From Bacillota bacterium (lineage in GTDB: Bacteria; Bacillota; Clostridia; Lachnospirales; Cellulosilyticaceae), in contig JAEYPM010000095.1 in the NCBI GenBank assembly GCA_023410675.1, positions 1-64,000 of the forward strand: DNA of 64,000 nucleotides, given 5' to 3'. The notes under the pieces are model-generated. The model saw nothing but the letters and a program-made list of their open reading frames with translations, did not search any database and was not told the origin of the DNA. A program made the position numbers and the translations under genes. Numbering within the stretch: the first letter of the stretch is position 1; every line of letters begins with the position of its first letter. This document shows, piece by piece, positions 56,501 through 64,000 of the stretch.

Positions 56501-56550
56501 AGAGAAACAACACTAAGAATTATAAAAGCTTCGCTTTAAGTTGTTTCTCT
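56501..56550 (+). terminator. Hairpin, possible terminator or attenuator
   Basis: AGAGAAACAAC (56501-56511) pairs with GTTGTTTCTCT (56540-56550), and the loop contains a second AAAGC/GCTTT stem. There is no T run, so termination is uncertain. Confidence 0.5.
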
Positions 56551-56604
56551 ATTATAAGGGTAAAAATATTATAAATTATATGTGCAAAGGGAGATCTATC
56601 GTCT

Positions 56605-57825
56605 ATGTTGGTAAAGCAGGAAAAACATTTAACTAAGTTAGCTATAATGGGAGGAACCTTTGATCCTATTCATATTGGGCATCTTGTTACTGCTGAAGAA
56701 GTAAGGCATGAATTTGGTATTGATAAAGTAATATTTATTCCTACAGGTCATCCACCACATAAGTCTCACACACATATGACAACAGGCGAACATAGGTATT
56801 TAATGACAGTATTAGCTACTGCAGCAAATCCAAATTTTGATGTATCTAGAATGGAATTAGAAAGAGAAGGTGTTACATATACTATAGATACAATCAAAGA
56901 ATTGAAAAAGATTTATGGAGAATCAGTTCAGTTGTACTTTATTACAGGAGCTGATGCAGTTCATCAAATATTGACATGGAAAAATTCAAGTGAACTTCTT
57001 AGAATATGTGATTTTGTAGCTGTTACGAGGCCGGGCTATAAAAAAGAAGAACTTAGGCAAAAAGTTGAAAGCATAAGAGGTGAATTTGGAGGACATATAC
57101 ATTTCTTAGAAGTCCCTGCACTTGCTATATCTTCTTCAAATGTTAGAGAAAGAATACAAAATTTAAGACCAATAAAATACCTCGTTCCTGAAGTAGTTGA
57201 AAATTATATCATTAAACATCAATTGTATAGTCAAAAGATATGCCTTTCACAAGAGCAAAAAGGAGAAATGTTTGAATATGTTTCAAGTAAAGTATCTGCA
57301 AAAAGGTATGCACATACCAAAGGTGTTATAGAAATGGCACTTGAATTTGCAAAATTATATGATGTCAATGTGGATGAGGTATTTATTGCTGCACTTTTCC
57401 ATGATGTTGCAAAAGAAATGAGTGAAGAAGAAAAATGGAAGGCTTGTGAAACTTATAAGATTCCATTAGATGACTTTGAGAAAAGACATATTGATTTAGC
57501 ACACGGGAAAATAAGTGCTGCTTTACTTGAAGATAAGTGGAACATACACAATACTTCTGTGCTTGATAGCATTCGTTACCATACCTTTGGAAGAAGCCGC
57601 ATGACAACTTTAGATAAGATTATTTATCTTGCAGATATGACAGAAGAAGGTAGAAGCCCCTATAAGGGAAAAGAACAAATAAAAAATATTGCCTATTACA
57701 GTCTAGATAAAGCTATGTATCAAGCATTAATATCTTCCCGAAATTATGTTGTTAATATTTTAAAACAAGAGATACATCCTATAACAGACAATCTAATAGA
57801 AGAATATAGGCAGCTTATTTTATGA
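56605..57825 (+). CDS. nadD: NadD-YqeK fusion: nicotinate-nucleotide adenylyltransferase and HD-domain dinucleotide hydrolase
   Basis: The first 205 residues are NadD, which adenylates nicotinate mononucleotide: [12 protein letters not shown] (His23 and His26 of the HxGH site) and the late [10 protein letters not shown]. Residues about 215-406 are a YqeK HD domain ([37 protein letters not shown]), a family that hydrolyses diadenosine tetraphosphate. In Bacillus these are two adjacent genes; here one frame of 406 codons joins them without a stop. ATG 56605 follows a GGGAG site at some distance (about 12 bases). It continues the yhbY-to-rsfS cluster. Confidence 0.9.
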   Translation: MLVKQEKHLTKLAIMGGTFDPIHIGHLVTAEEVRHEFGIDKVIFIPTGHPPHKSHTHMTTGEHRYLMTVLATAANPNFDVSRMELEREGVTYTIDTIKELKKIYGESVQLYFITGADAVHQILTWKNSSELLRICDFVAVTRPGYKKEELRQKVESIRGEFGGHIHFLEVPALAISSSNVRERIQNLRPIKYLVPEVVENYIIKHQLYSQKICLSQEQKGEMFEYVSSKVSAKRYAHTKGVIEMALEFAKLYDVNVDEVFIAALFHDVAKEMSEEEKWKACETYKIPLDDFEKRHIDLAHGKISAALLEDKWNIHNTSVLDSIRYHTFGRSRMTTLDKIIYLADMTEEGRSPYKGKEQIKNIAYYSLDKAMYQALISSRNYVVNILKQEIHPITDNLIEEYRQLIL

Positions 57826-57837
57826 GGAAGGAGCAAA

Positions 57838-58191
57838 GTGTTTTTGTATAACGATAAGCTTTCATTTGCGAAACAAATATATGATGCTGTTAATAAGAAA
57901 AAGCCAATAAGCGTTACAGTATTAGATGTCCATCATCTAACTTCATTTGCTGACTTATTTATTATAGTAGTAGCTCCAAACACAAAACAAACACAGGCTA
58001 TATCGGATGAAGTAGAAGAAACACTTATAAGAGATAATAAATATTTAAGGCAAAAAGAAGGTTATGACACTGCAAACTGGATTTTACTTGATTATGACAA
58101 TATTATTGTCCATATTTTATATAAAGAAGATGCAGAGTTTTATGACTTAGAAAGATTATGGAAAGATGCCAAAAGAATTAATTTTTCATAG
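57838..58191 (+). CDS. rsfS: Ribosomal silencing factor RsfS
   Basis: RsfS binds L14 on the 50S subunit and blocks subunit joining during starvation. The 117-residue protein has the family pattern VTVLDVHHLTSFADLFIIVVAPNTKQ and a C-terminal WILLDYDNIIVHIL ... FYDLERLW, including the terminal FYxLExLW. GTG 57838 follows AAGGAG by 5 bases and lies 12 bases after the nadD-yqeK stop. Confidence 0.94.
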   Translation: MFLYNDKLSFAKQIYDAVNKKKPISVTVLDVHHLTSFADLFIIVVAPNTKQTQAISDEVEETLIRDNKYLRQKEGYDTANWILLDYDNIIVHILYKEDAEFYDLERLWKDAKRINFS

Positions 58192-58205
58192 TATATTAAA
58201 TGAAA

Positions 58206-58256
58206 CATTAAAATAAGAGCCATAAAATTATATATTTTATGGCTCTTATTTTAATG
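58206..58256. terminator. Bidirectional terminator
   Basis: A perfect 23-bp stem (58206-58228 with 58234-58256) with a 5-base loop lies between rsfS and the convergent carboxypeptidase gene and overlaps the end of the latter. Confidence 0.92.
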
Positions 58257-59565
58257 TTCTATGAAATTTTAGTTTTCTTTTTTTGTGTTTATAGTTTCTT
58301 CTTATTAAAATATAGAGCAAAAAGAGAAGAATAATAATCAATGCAATAACCCAATAGTAGCTTGATAAAGTAATAATTTTATTGGTCTTAGGTAGCACAG
58401 TAGCATAAGGGGACGACAAATATTGAATATCTTTAATAATAAGATTATTTTTAGCTATAATTTTTGAATCATTAAGATATTCTATCGTTCCTACCACATC
58501 ACCTTTGGTAGCACCTAGTTCAATATATTCAGGGAGATTAATCGACGTTTTAATATCTCTTTCCTTTATATTTTTGTTTATCAAGACATCGAGTTCTATT
58601 TCAGGTGTAATAGAACAAGAAGCTAGTTGATAAAGTTTTCCACTCTTAACTGAATACATAGGTAAACTTCTAATAATAGAATTAGGACCATTTAAATTGA
58701 CAGTTTTATAAGCGTTAAAGCCATAATCTAAAAGTACATTCGTATCTTGATATAATGTATCTTTTTCAGATTTCAAAATAACAACAATGAGATCAATATC
58801 TCCTTTTCGAGCAATAGTGACAAGTGTATGTCTTGCAATATCAGTATAACCTGTTTTACCACCAATAACATCAGGTCTGTACAAAACACTATTACGAAGC
58901 TGATTCATCAGCCCATGTTGCTGTGAAAGATATCTTATATCAGAAGTTTTATTTGTAGCAGGAATTTGGTAAGTGGTGTCACCCATGATCTCAAGAAAAT
59001 AGGGGTTATCGTAGATATGACTGGTGATCAGTGCCATATCATATGCTGTGCTATAGTGATTTTCATCATGGAGCCCATGAGGATTAACAAAGTTTGTATT
59101 TTTAGCTCCTAGTTCCTCTGCACGCTGTGTCATCTTAAAAGCAAAATTTTCTATACTTCCACTTACTTGTTCGGCTAAACCATTGGCTACCTCATTTGCT
59201 GACATTAGAAGAAGGGCATGAAGAGCTTGGTCAACAGTTATTTGCTCATCTACATTAAGTCCAATATGACTACTTCCCCGTTCAATGCTATAGACAGCAT
59301 CTTGTGAGAAGGTAATAACATCTGTAGGTAAGAGGTTTTCAATAGCTAAAAGAGCAGTCATTATTTTAGTGATACTTGCTGGATAATATTTATCATTTGC
59401 TTTTTTTTCATACAGTATAGATTTATTCTTAGCATCTATTAATATAGCTGATTCTGCGTGGATAATTGGAGAATCAGAAGTAGGCGTAGCATTGATACAA
59501 TATACAAATAAAAATAGATTCGTAAAACATAAGATACAAAAACATTGTACTAATTTTCTTATCAT
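58246..59565 (-). CDS. Serine-type D-Ala-D-Ala carboxypeptidase (DacF-like)
   Basis: This low-molecular-weight penicillin-binding protein trims peptidoglycan pentapeptides. The 439-residue protein has a signal peptide (about residues 1-26), the peptidase S11 domain with all three motifs (SITK with nucleophile Ser near residue 65, SAN near 125, KTG in GGKTGYTDIAR near 235), a C-terminal PBP5-like beta domain, and a C-terminal membrane anchor (YYWVIALIIILLFLLYILI) with a basic tail. It is convergent with rsfS and divergent from comEA. It resembles the DacF/DacB group, but I do not fix the subtype. Confidence 0.92.
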   Translation of the reverse strand: MIRKLVQCFCILCFTNLFLFVYCINATPTSDSPIIHAESAILIDAKNKSILYEKKANDKYYPASITKIMTALLAIENLLPTDVITFSQDAVYSIERGSSHIGLNVDEQITVDQALHALLLMSANEVANGLAEQVSGSIENFAFKMTQRAEELGAKNTNFVNPHGLHDENHYSTAYDMALITSHIYDNPYFLEIMGDTTYQIPATNKTSDIRYLSQQHGLMNQLRNSVLYRPDVIGGKTGYTDIARHTLVTIARKGDIDLIVVILKSEKDTLYQDTNVLLDYGFNAYKTVNLNGPNSIIRSLPMYSVKSGKLYQLASCSITPEIELDVLINKNIKERDIKTSINLPEYIELGATKGDVVGTIEYLNDSKIIAKNNLIIKDIQYLSSPYATVLPKTNKIITLSSYYWVIALIIILLFLLYILIRRNYKHKKRKLKFHRTLK

Positions 59566-59676
59566 GTAGTTTTCTCCTTTCAGTACTTCTTATTATAGCA
59601 GAATTCATAAAAATTAGCAGTAATAAATGTCTAATTGATTAAAAATCTGTTAAGACTTTGTGTAGGAGGTAATTAT

Positions 59677-60435
59677 ATGATACAATTATTTAAAAAGTAT
59701 TTTATTATAATTTGTTTTGTATTATTAACATTAATTAATTTTTCATTCAGTTTTTTTAGAGAAAAAGAAAGCAATCAAGTAATGTTTTCAAATAGTCAAA
59801 GTAATGAGCCTTTAAAAGCTTCTCTGGAAGAACCTTTAGAAGAATCTTTAGAAAAACCATTACAAGAGCCTTTAGAAGAGCCATTACAAAAACTATCCAC
59901 AGAGGTGGCTGTTGCATCGCCGACAAGTGAAAGCCTTAACAGTCAAAAAGTAGAAAGGTTGCAAGTCGAGATTCCTATTTATATATGTGGAGAAGTACTA
60001 AATCCAGGCGTTTATTACGTACATCCAGATGCTCTAGTTAATGATATCATTCAATTAGCAGGAGGGGTTAATGCACAAGCAGATGCTACCCAATTAAATT
60101 TAGCATCGGTTGTGGTACCAAACAGTAAAATATATGTTCCTAAAATTGGTGAAGAAATTGACAAAATGAATGATTCGTATGAAAATAGAGTTGATAGTAT
60201 AAGTGATTTAAATAGACAACAAGATAAAGTTGCTTCAAGTACTCATTTAATTAATATAAATACAGCAGATATAAGCACATTAGAGCAGTTGCCTGGGATA
60301 GGAAGCGTTAAAGCACAGGCGATTATTGACTATAGAAATCAAGTGGGTGGTTTTAATCAAGTTGATGATCTTATTAATGTTTCGGGAATAGGACAAAAGA
60401 CATTTGATAAGCTTAAAAATCTAGTATGCACATAG
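59677..60435 (+). CDS. comEA: Competence protein ComEA (DNA receptor)
   Basis: ComEA is a membrane-anchored DNA-binding protein needed for DNA uptake. The 252-residue product has an N-terminal transmembrane anchor (about residues 8-27), a repetitive Glu/Pro/Leu linker (about 44-73), an SLBB domain (about 100-160: VYYVHPDALVNDIIQLAGGV) and two helix-hairpin-helix motifs (about 190-250: ININTADISTLEQLPGIGSV and LINVSGIGQKTFDKL). TTG 59635 is in frame, but AGGAGG (59664-59669) supports ATG 59677. comEC follows about 3 kb later, split off by a two-component system and a lipoprotein gene. Confidence 0.93.
   Translation: MIQLFKKYFIIICFVLLTLINFSFSFFREKESNQVMFSNSQSNEPLKASLEEPLEESLEKPLQEPLEEPLQKLSTEVAVASPTSESLNSQKVERLQVEIPIYICGEVLNPGVYYVHPDALVNDIIQLAGGVNAQADATQLNLASVVVPNSKIYVPKIGEEIDKMNDSYENRVDSISDLNRQQDKVASSTHLININTADISTLEQLPGIGSVKAQAIIDYRNQVGGFNQVDDLINVSGIGQKTFDKLKNLVCT
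59806..59895 (+). repeat. Degenerate 12-bp repeat in comEA
   Basis: Residues about 44-73 repeat a four-residue unit of the type E-x-P/S-L (EEPL, EESL, EKPL, QEPL), so the DNA repeats every 12 bases. It probably acts as a flexible spacer through the cell wall. Confidence 0.75.
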
Positions 60436-60453
60436 AATATAGGAGGCATGGAT

Positions 60454-61140
60454 ATGAATATTAGGGTGTTAGTGGTAGATGATGAAAGACTAATTGTAAA
60501 GGGGATTAAGTTTAGCTTAGAGCAAGAAGGTTGGGAGGTAGATGCGGCATACGATGGAGAAGAAGCACTAAGTTTAGTGAAAAATGGGAAATACGATGTT
60601 ATGGTATTAGATGTTATGCTTCCTAAATATGATGGACTAGAGGTATGTCAATTAGTAAGAGAATTTTCAAATATACCTATTATTATGCTTACAGCTAAAG
60701 GGGAAGATATGGATAAAATTATGGGGCTTGAATATGGAGCAGATGATTATGTCACCAAACCTTTTAACATTCTAGAATTAAAAGCGAGGATAAAAGCAAT
60801 TCTGAGAAGAGCGGTTCATGTTGAAAAAGAACCAAACAAAAAAATTATTGAGGTAGGGGATCTAAAGCTTGAGGTTAATAGCCGAAGGGTTTTCTTAAAG
60901 AATATAGAAATCAATTTAACTGTAAAAGAATTTGATATGATGGAACTATTTGCCACACATCCAGGCAAAGTCTACAGCAGAGATCAGCTCCTAGATACTA
61001 TATGGGGCAGGGATTATCCAGGAGATGTAAGAACTGTAGATGTTCATGTTAGAAGATTAAGAGAGAAAATTGAACCCAATCCAGGGCAGCCAGAATATAT
61101 TCATACAAAATGGGGGGTAGGTTATTATTTTAAAGATTAA
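60454..61140 (+). CDS. Response regulator, OmpR/PhoB family
   Basis: The 228-residue protein has a receiver domain (VLVVDDE, phospho-acceptor Asp53 in MVLDVMLPKYDG, a switch Thr in IIMLTAK, and VTKPF) and a C-terminal winged helix (NLTVKEFDMMELFATHPGKV, VDVHVRRLREKIE). ATG 60454 is chosen because AGGAGG (60441-60446) is 7 bases from it, whereas ATG 60448 is only one base away. It overlaps nothing and is followed 1 base later by its kinase gene. The PhoB/WalR-like length and layout suggest an envelope or stress regulator; the regulon is unknown. Confidence 0.92.
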   Translation: MNIRVLVVDDERLIVKGIKFSLEQEGWEVDAAYDGEEALSLVKNGKYDVMVLDVMLPKYDGLEVCQLVREFSNIPIIMLTAKGEDMDKIMGLEYGADDYVTKPFNILELKARIKAILRRAVHVEKEPNKKIIEVGDLKLEVNSRRVFLKNIEINLTVKEFDMMELFATHPGKVYSRDQLLDTIWGRDYPGDVRTVDVHVRRLREKIEPNPGQPEYIHTKWGVGYYFKD

Positions 61141-61141
61141 G

Positions 61142-62566
61142 ATGAAATGGTTCCAGAGTCTTAGGTGGAGACTGTTTATACTATTTTTCCTAGTCAGTTA
61201 TGTTCCACTTATGATTTTCTCATCTGTTCTTATAGAGAGAATGGAAAATTCTTTTATAGAAAAAAGTCAGTCACAATGGCTAAGTAGGGGCAATTTAGTA
61301 GCCTCTCAGATAAGAGAAGGGAACTATCTAAAAGATGACAGCAACCATACGTATTTTAAGTCTCTTATTGCAGATATTAGTAAGGAGAAAGATCTTGATT
61401 CACGAATCATAGTAGTAGATAAAACAGGATTTGTACTTGTTGATTCAAGCGATACAGATACTGGGAAACTAGTACTGAATAGTCAAATTCTTGGAGCACT
61501 TGATAAACAGGATCGTGCAAAACCAGAAAAGAAAGGTGAGCAGATGATCATGAGTGCTGCTGTATCTATAGTGGATAAGGATAATAAGGATGAAGTTGTT
61601 GGAGTCGTATTAATACTTGCTAACATAGATGATATTTATAAAAACTTAGATGATATGAAGAATCAAAATAATTTATTATCTCTTATCACAAGTTTATTTA
61701 TTGGATTACTTAGTTTCATGACTTCATCATTTATCACTAGGCCTCTTAAAATGCTTATGAAGTTTGTACAGAAGATAACTAATGGGCAACTAGATCAAAA
61801 AGTGGATGTAAAGGGTAAAGATGAGATTGCTGAACTTGGAAGTGCATTTAATCATATGGCAGAGCAGCTACAAAGGCTTGAACAATCAAGACAAGAGTTT
61901 GTATCTAATGTATCCCATGAACTGAAAACGCCTTTATCTTCTATTAAGGTCTTAACAGAGTCTCTTATTTTTCAAGAAGATGTTCCTGTTGAAATGTATA
62001 AAGAATTTTTTAGTGATATTAATTCTGAAGTGGATCGATTAAATAATATTATATCTGATTTATTAACGCTTGTAAGATTAGATCAAAGAGAGATCCCTAT
62101 GAATATAACAAGTGTAAACTTAAATGATTTAGCACAAGCGACATTAAAGAGATTGCTACCTCTAAGTAAAAGAAAAGAAATACAGCTTATTTATGAAAGT
62201 CATAAAGAAGTAATGGTTGAAGTTGATGAAGTAAAACTTACATTGGCATTATCTAATCTTATTGAGAACTCAATAAAATATACTCCTGATGGTGGAGAAG
62301 TTAAAGTCACAATGCAAAGTGACCTTCAAGATGCTTTTATTATTGTACAAGATACTGGCATAGGTATAGCAAAAGAAGAACAAGCTAAAATATTTGAAAG
62401 ATTTTATCGCACAGATAAGACAAGAAATAGGCAAACAGGCGGTACTGGGCTTGGCCTTTCAATCACATATAAAACCATTATTATGCACAATGGATCAATA
62501 CAGGTGGAAAGTGAAGAAGGTAAAGGGTCAACATTTACAGTTCAAATTCCACTAAGGCATGTCTAG
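61142..62566 (+). CDS. Sensor histidine kinase (HAMP, HisKA, HATPase)
   Basis: The 474-residue kinase has an N-terminal helix (about residues 10-30), an extracellular sensor of about 145 residues, a second helix (about 180-200), HAMP (about 200-250), HisKA with His259 in NVSHELKTPL, and HATPase_c with DTGIGIAKEEQAKIFERFYR and a GGTGLGLSI glycine box. The layout is like PhoR/ResE/WalK kinases. It pairs with the regulator just upstream, and the GerMN lipoprotein gene 13 bases downstream may be part of its signalling unit. Confidence 0.92.
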   Translation: MKWFQSLRWRLFILFFLVSYVPLMIFSSVLIERMENSFIEKSQSQWLSRGNLVASQIREGNYLKDDSNHTYFKSLIADISKEKDLDSRIIVVDKTGFVLVDSSDTDTGKLVLNSQILGALDKQDRAKPEKKGEQMIMSAAVSIVDKDNKDEVVGVVLILANIDDIYKNLDDMKNQNNLLSLITSLFIGLLSFMTSSFITRPLKMLMKFVQKITNGQLDQKVDVKGKDEIAELGSAFNHMAEQLQRLEQSRQEFVSNVSHELKTPLSSIKVLTESLIFQEDVPVEMYKEFFSDINSEVDRLNNIISDLLTLVRLDQREIPMNITSVNLNDLAQATLKRLLPLSKRKEIQLIYESHKEVMVEVDEVKLTLALSNLIENSIKYTPDGGEVKVTMQSDLQDAFIIVQDTGIGIAKEEQAKIFERFYRTDKTRNRQTGGTGLGLSITYKTIIMHNGSIQVESEEGKGSTFTVQIPLRHV

Positions 62567-62579
62567 AGGGAGGGACTAA

Positions 62580-63509
62580 ATGAAAAAATTATATTATCAA
62601 GTATTATTACTTATGGTAATGGTATTCTTTTTAGTCTCATGTGATAAAAGTACAAGTGAAGATACAAAAGGAAATACAGTTACTGTATATTTTTATAACA
62701 CAACCCAAGAAAAACTTGTTGCTGAGTCAGTTATTTCAGAAAAAAATATTCGCGAGGCAACTGACGAAGAAATGATAGATGCAGTTATTAATGCATTATC
62801 TAGAGGACCACTTGTTACATCTGTACCCATTAATTTTCAAATGCCAGTTAAAGGTTATCAGCTAAATGACAAAATAGTAAGTATTTGGTTTAATGATGAA
62901 TACAGCAAATTATCTACACCTAATCAGATTATTACAAGAGCTTCTTTGCTCTATTCTTTAACAGAGCTAGATTTTGTTGAAGGTGTTGTGTTTTATGCTG
63001 GCGATTCTGAGATTGTTAATGGGAATGGTGAACCAATAGGAACATTAACAAGAAGGAGCCTTTTAACGGGGGTGATTGATCCAAAGCCACCTACTAATAT
63101 AAAACTTATTACTCTGTACTTTGCTAAGCAAAATAGTGATAAGTTATACAAAGAAACTCGAGAAATACACATAAATGATAAGACCCCTCTCGAAAAATAT
63201 ATTGTAGAAGAGCTGATTAAAGGACCAAGAAGCAATGACTTAATGGCAATTATACCTAAAGATACTAAAATAGACGTGAAAACTGAGAGTGGTGTATGTC
63301 AAGTTGATTTTTCAGCGGAAATAAAATCTAAACAATTTTCTTCAACTAAGAGTAAAGAACTACTCCTTTATTCTATAGTAAATTCTTTGACAGAGCTTAA
63401 TAATATACAAAAAGTAATTTTCTTAGTAGATGGGAAGAAGCAAAGTGAGTTTACTATAGATATTGATTTAAGTGAATCTTTTGAAAGGAATGAAGAGATT
63501 ATTGAATAG
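62580..63509 (+). CDS. GerMN-domain lipoprotein
   Basis: The 309-residue product has a signal peptide with a lipobox at FLVSC (Cys21) and two GerMN domains (about residues 35-155 and 180-295), each with the family pattern of a strand (VTVYFYN; ITLYFAKQ), an 'ALSRGP' or 'LIKGPRSN' loop, and a late GVVFYAGD or KVIFLVDG strand. GerMN domains occur in spore germination protein GerM and in LpqB, a lipoprotein that works with a two-component kinase. Here too it follows a kinase gene, so a sensor-accessory role is plausible but inferred. Confidence 0.87.
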   Translation: MKKLYYQVLLLMVMVFFLVSCDKSTSEDTKGNTVTVYFYNTTQEKLVAESVISEKNIREATDEEMIDAVINALSRGPLVTSVPINFQMPVKGYQLNDKIVSIWFNDEYSKLSTPNQIITRASLLYSLTELDFVEGVVFYAGDSEIVNGNGEPIGTLTRRSLLTGVIDPKPPTNIKLITLYFAKQNSDKLYKETREIHINDKTPLEKYIVEELIKGPRSNDLMAIIPKDTKIDVKTESGVCQVDFSAEIKSKQFSSTKSKELLLYSIVNSLTELNNIQKVIFLVDGKKQSEFTIDIDLSESFERNEEIIE

Positions 63510-64000
63510 ACTTAAAAGACCATTTGTATGGTGTGTTTTATATTTTATTCTAGGGATAGTGGGGGCAAGTTTTTATAAAGCTTGCCCTTATATCATTTTA
63601 TTTAGTATTGTGAGCATTGTTTGTCTATCATGGAAATTTCGGCAAAAAATATACTTGCTATTTACTATCTTTCTGATACTGGGTCAAATGCGCACGAGTA
63701 CACATCCTGTCATCCGAGAAGTAAATATTTTCACTTCAAATAGTAATATAGTACTAGAAGGTTATGTAAGCAAAGTACAAGATACACAATTTGGAAGACA
63801 AATAACACTGAGTAAAGTGACCGTGATAGATGATAAAGTGCCAAAACCAATAAAATCAAAAGTAATGTTAGAATATAATGAGAAAGATGAGATTAGGTTA
63901 GATGATCATGTTAGGGCATCTGGGATTGTAAAAAAACCAGCAATCAAGATGAATCCTAGTGATATTGATTATGCAAGTTATTTAAAAAGTCAAGGGATTG
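63490..64000 (+). CDS. comEC: Competence protein ComEC, N-terminal part (runs off the window)
   Basis: Only the first 170 codons are visible. They encode two or three hydrophobic helices (about residues 11-66), then the DUF4131/OB-like domain (EGYVSKVQDTQFGRQITL, VRASGIVKKP), ending NPSDIDYASYLKSQGI, the ComEC hallmark 'NPGxFDYxxYLxxQGI'. ComEC forms the membrane channel for transforming DNA. ATG 63490 overlaps the previous gene by 20 bases, and its GAAAGG site is close; TTG 63502 is an alternative start. The downstream part is outside the window. Confidence 0.85.
   Translation, partial: MKRLLNRLKRPFVWCVLYFILGIVGASFYKACPYIILFSIVSIVCLSWKFRQKIYLLFTIFLILGQMRTSTHPVIREVNIFTSNSNIVLEGYVSKVQDTQFGRQITLSKVTVIDDKVPKPIKSKVMLEYNEKDEIRLDDHVRASGIVKKPAIKMNPSDIDYASYLKSQGI

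Overview
The window is a 64 kb piece of a low-GC Gram-positive chromosome, most likely from the class Clostridia. The evidence is the AT-rich sequence, strong AGGAGG-type ribosome binding sites, the cggR-gap-pgk-tpiA-gpmI cluster, an L21/Prp/L27 ribosomal cluster with a cleavable L27 extension, and many CUT1/CUT2-type sugar sensing genes. No respiratory oxidase or sporulation gene fixes the genus, so I do not name one. Almost every gene is on the + strand; the exceptions are four genes that close against convergent neighbours over bidirectional terminators.

Layout. 0.4-2.8 kb: a Na/Pi symporter behind a probable PHO box, and a small membrane protein. 3.2-12.2 kb: the lower glycolytic set (cggR, gap, pgk, tpiA, gpmI, eno), with a tandem pair of PsbP-like secreted-protein genes, one of them frameshifted, sitting between gpmI and eno. 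12.4-17.0 kb: a Yip1-like membrane protein, secG, rnr, smpB and the tmRNA gene ssrA. 17.2-22.6 kb: a HelD helicase, then an accessory stretch with a nonsense-mutated nitroreductase, a MarR regulator, an unknown small protein, a DNRLRE-domain protein and a decayed gene. 22.9-34.4 kb: a sugar sensing and uptake locus (membrane-anchored binding protein, YesM-type kinase, YesN-type regulator, two more sugar-binding lipoproteins, ATPase, permease, chemoreceptor).

34.7-40.4 kb holds the most unusual block: a broken lipoprotein, a TerD-von Willebrand A protein, an RNA ligase, an HD-domain/P-loop polynucleotide kinase, a bacterial PH-domain protein and an M15 peptidase. This looks like an RNA repair cassette joined to Ter-type stress proteins. 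40.6-43.7 kb is a compact NAD salvage operon (nrtR-pncA-pncB). 44.9-52.1 kb closely matches the flavin-based extracellular electron transfer locus known from Listeria: a type II NADH dehydrogenase with membrane tail, polyprenyl diphosphate synthase, UbiA prenyltransferase, a PplA-like lipoprotein with two FMN-binding repeats and an ApbE flavin transferase. A decayed gene lies inside it.

52.1-64 kb: a membrane alpha/beta hydrolase, then rplU-prp-rpmA, obg, yhbY, a nadD-yqeK fusion, rsfS, a D,D-carboxypeptidase, and comEA and comEC separated by a two-component system and a GerMN lipoprotein. comEC runs off the end of the window.

Five loci are broken by stops or frameshifts. They involve all three stop codons, which argues for ordinary decay or sequence error rather than recoding. 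I saw no insertion sequence, CRISPR array, rRNA or tRNA gene. Functions are assigned from motifs read by eye; no database search was run.
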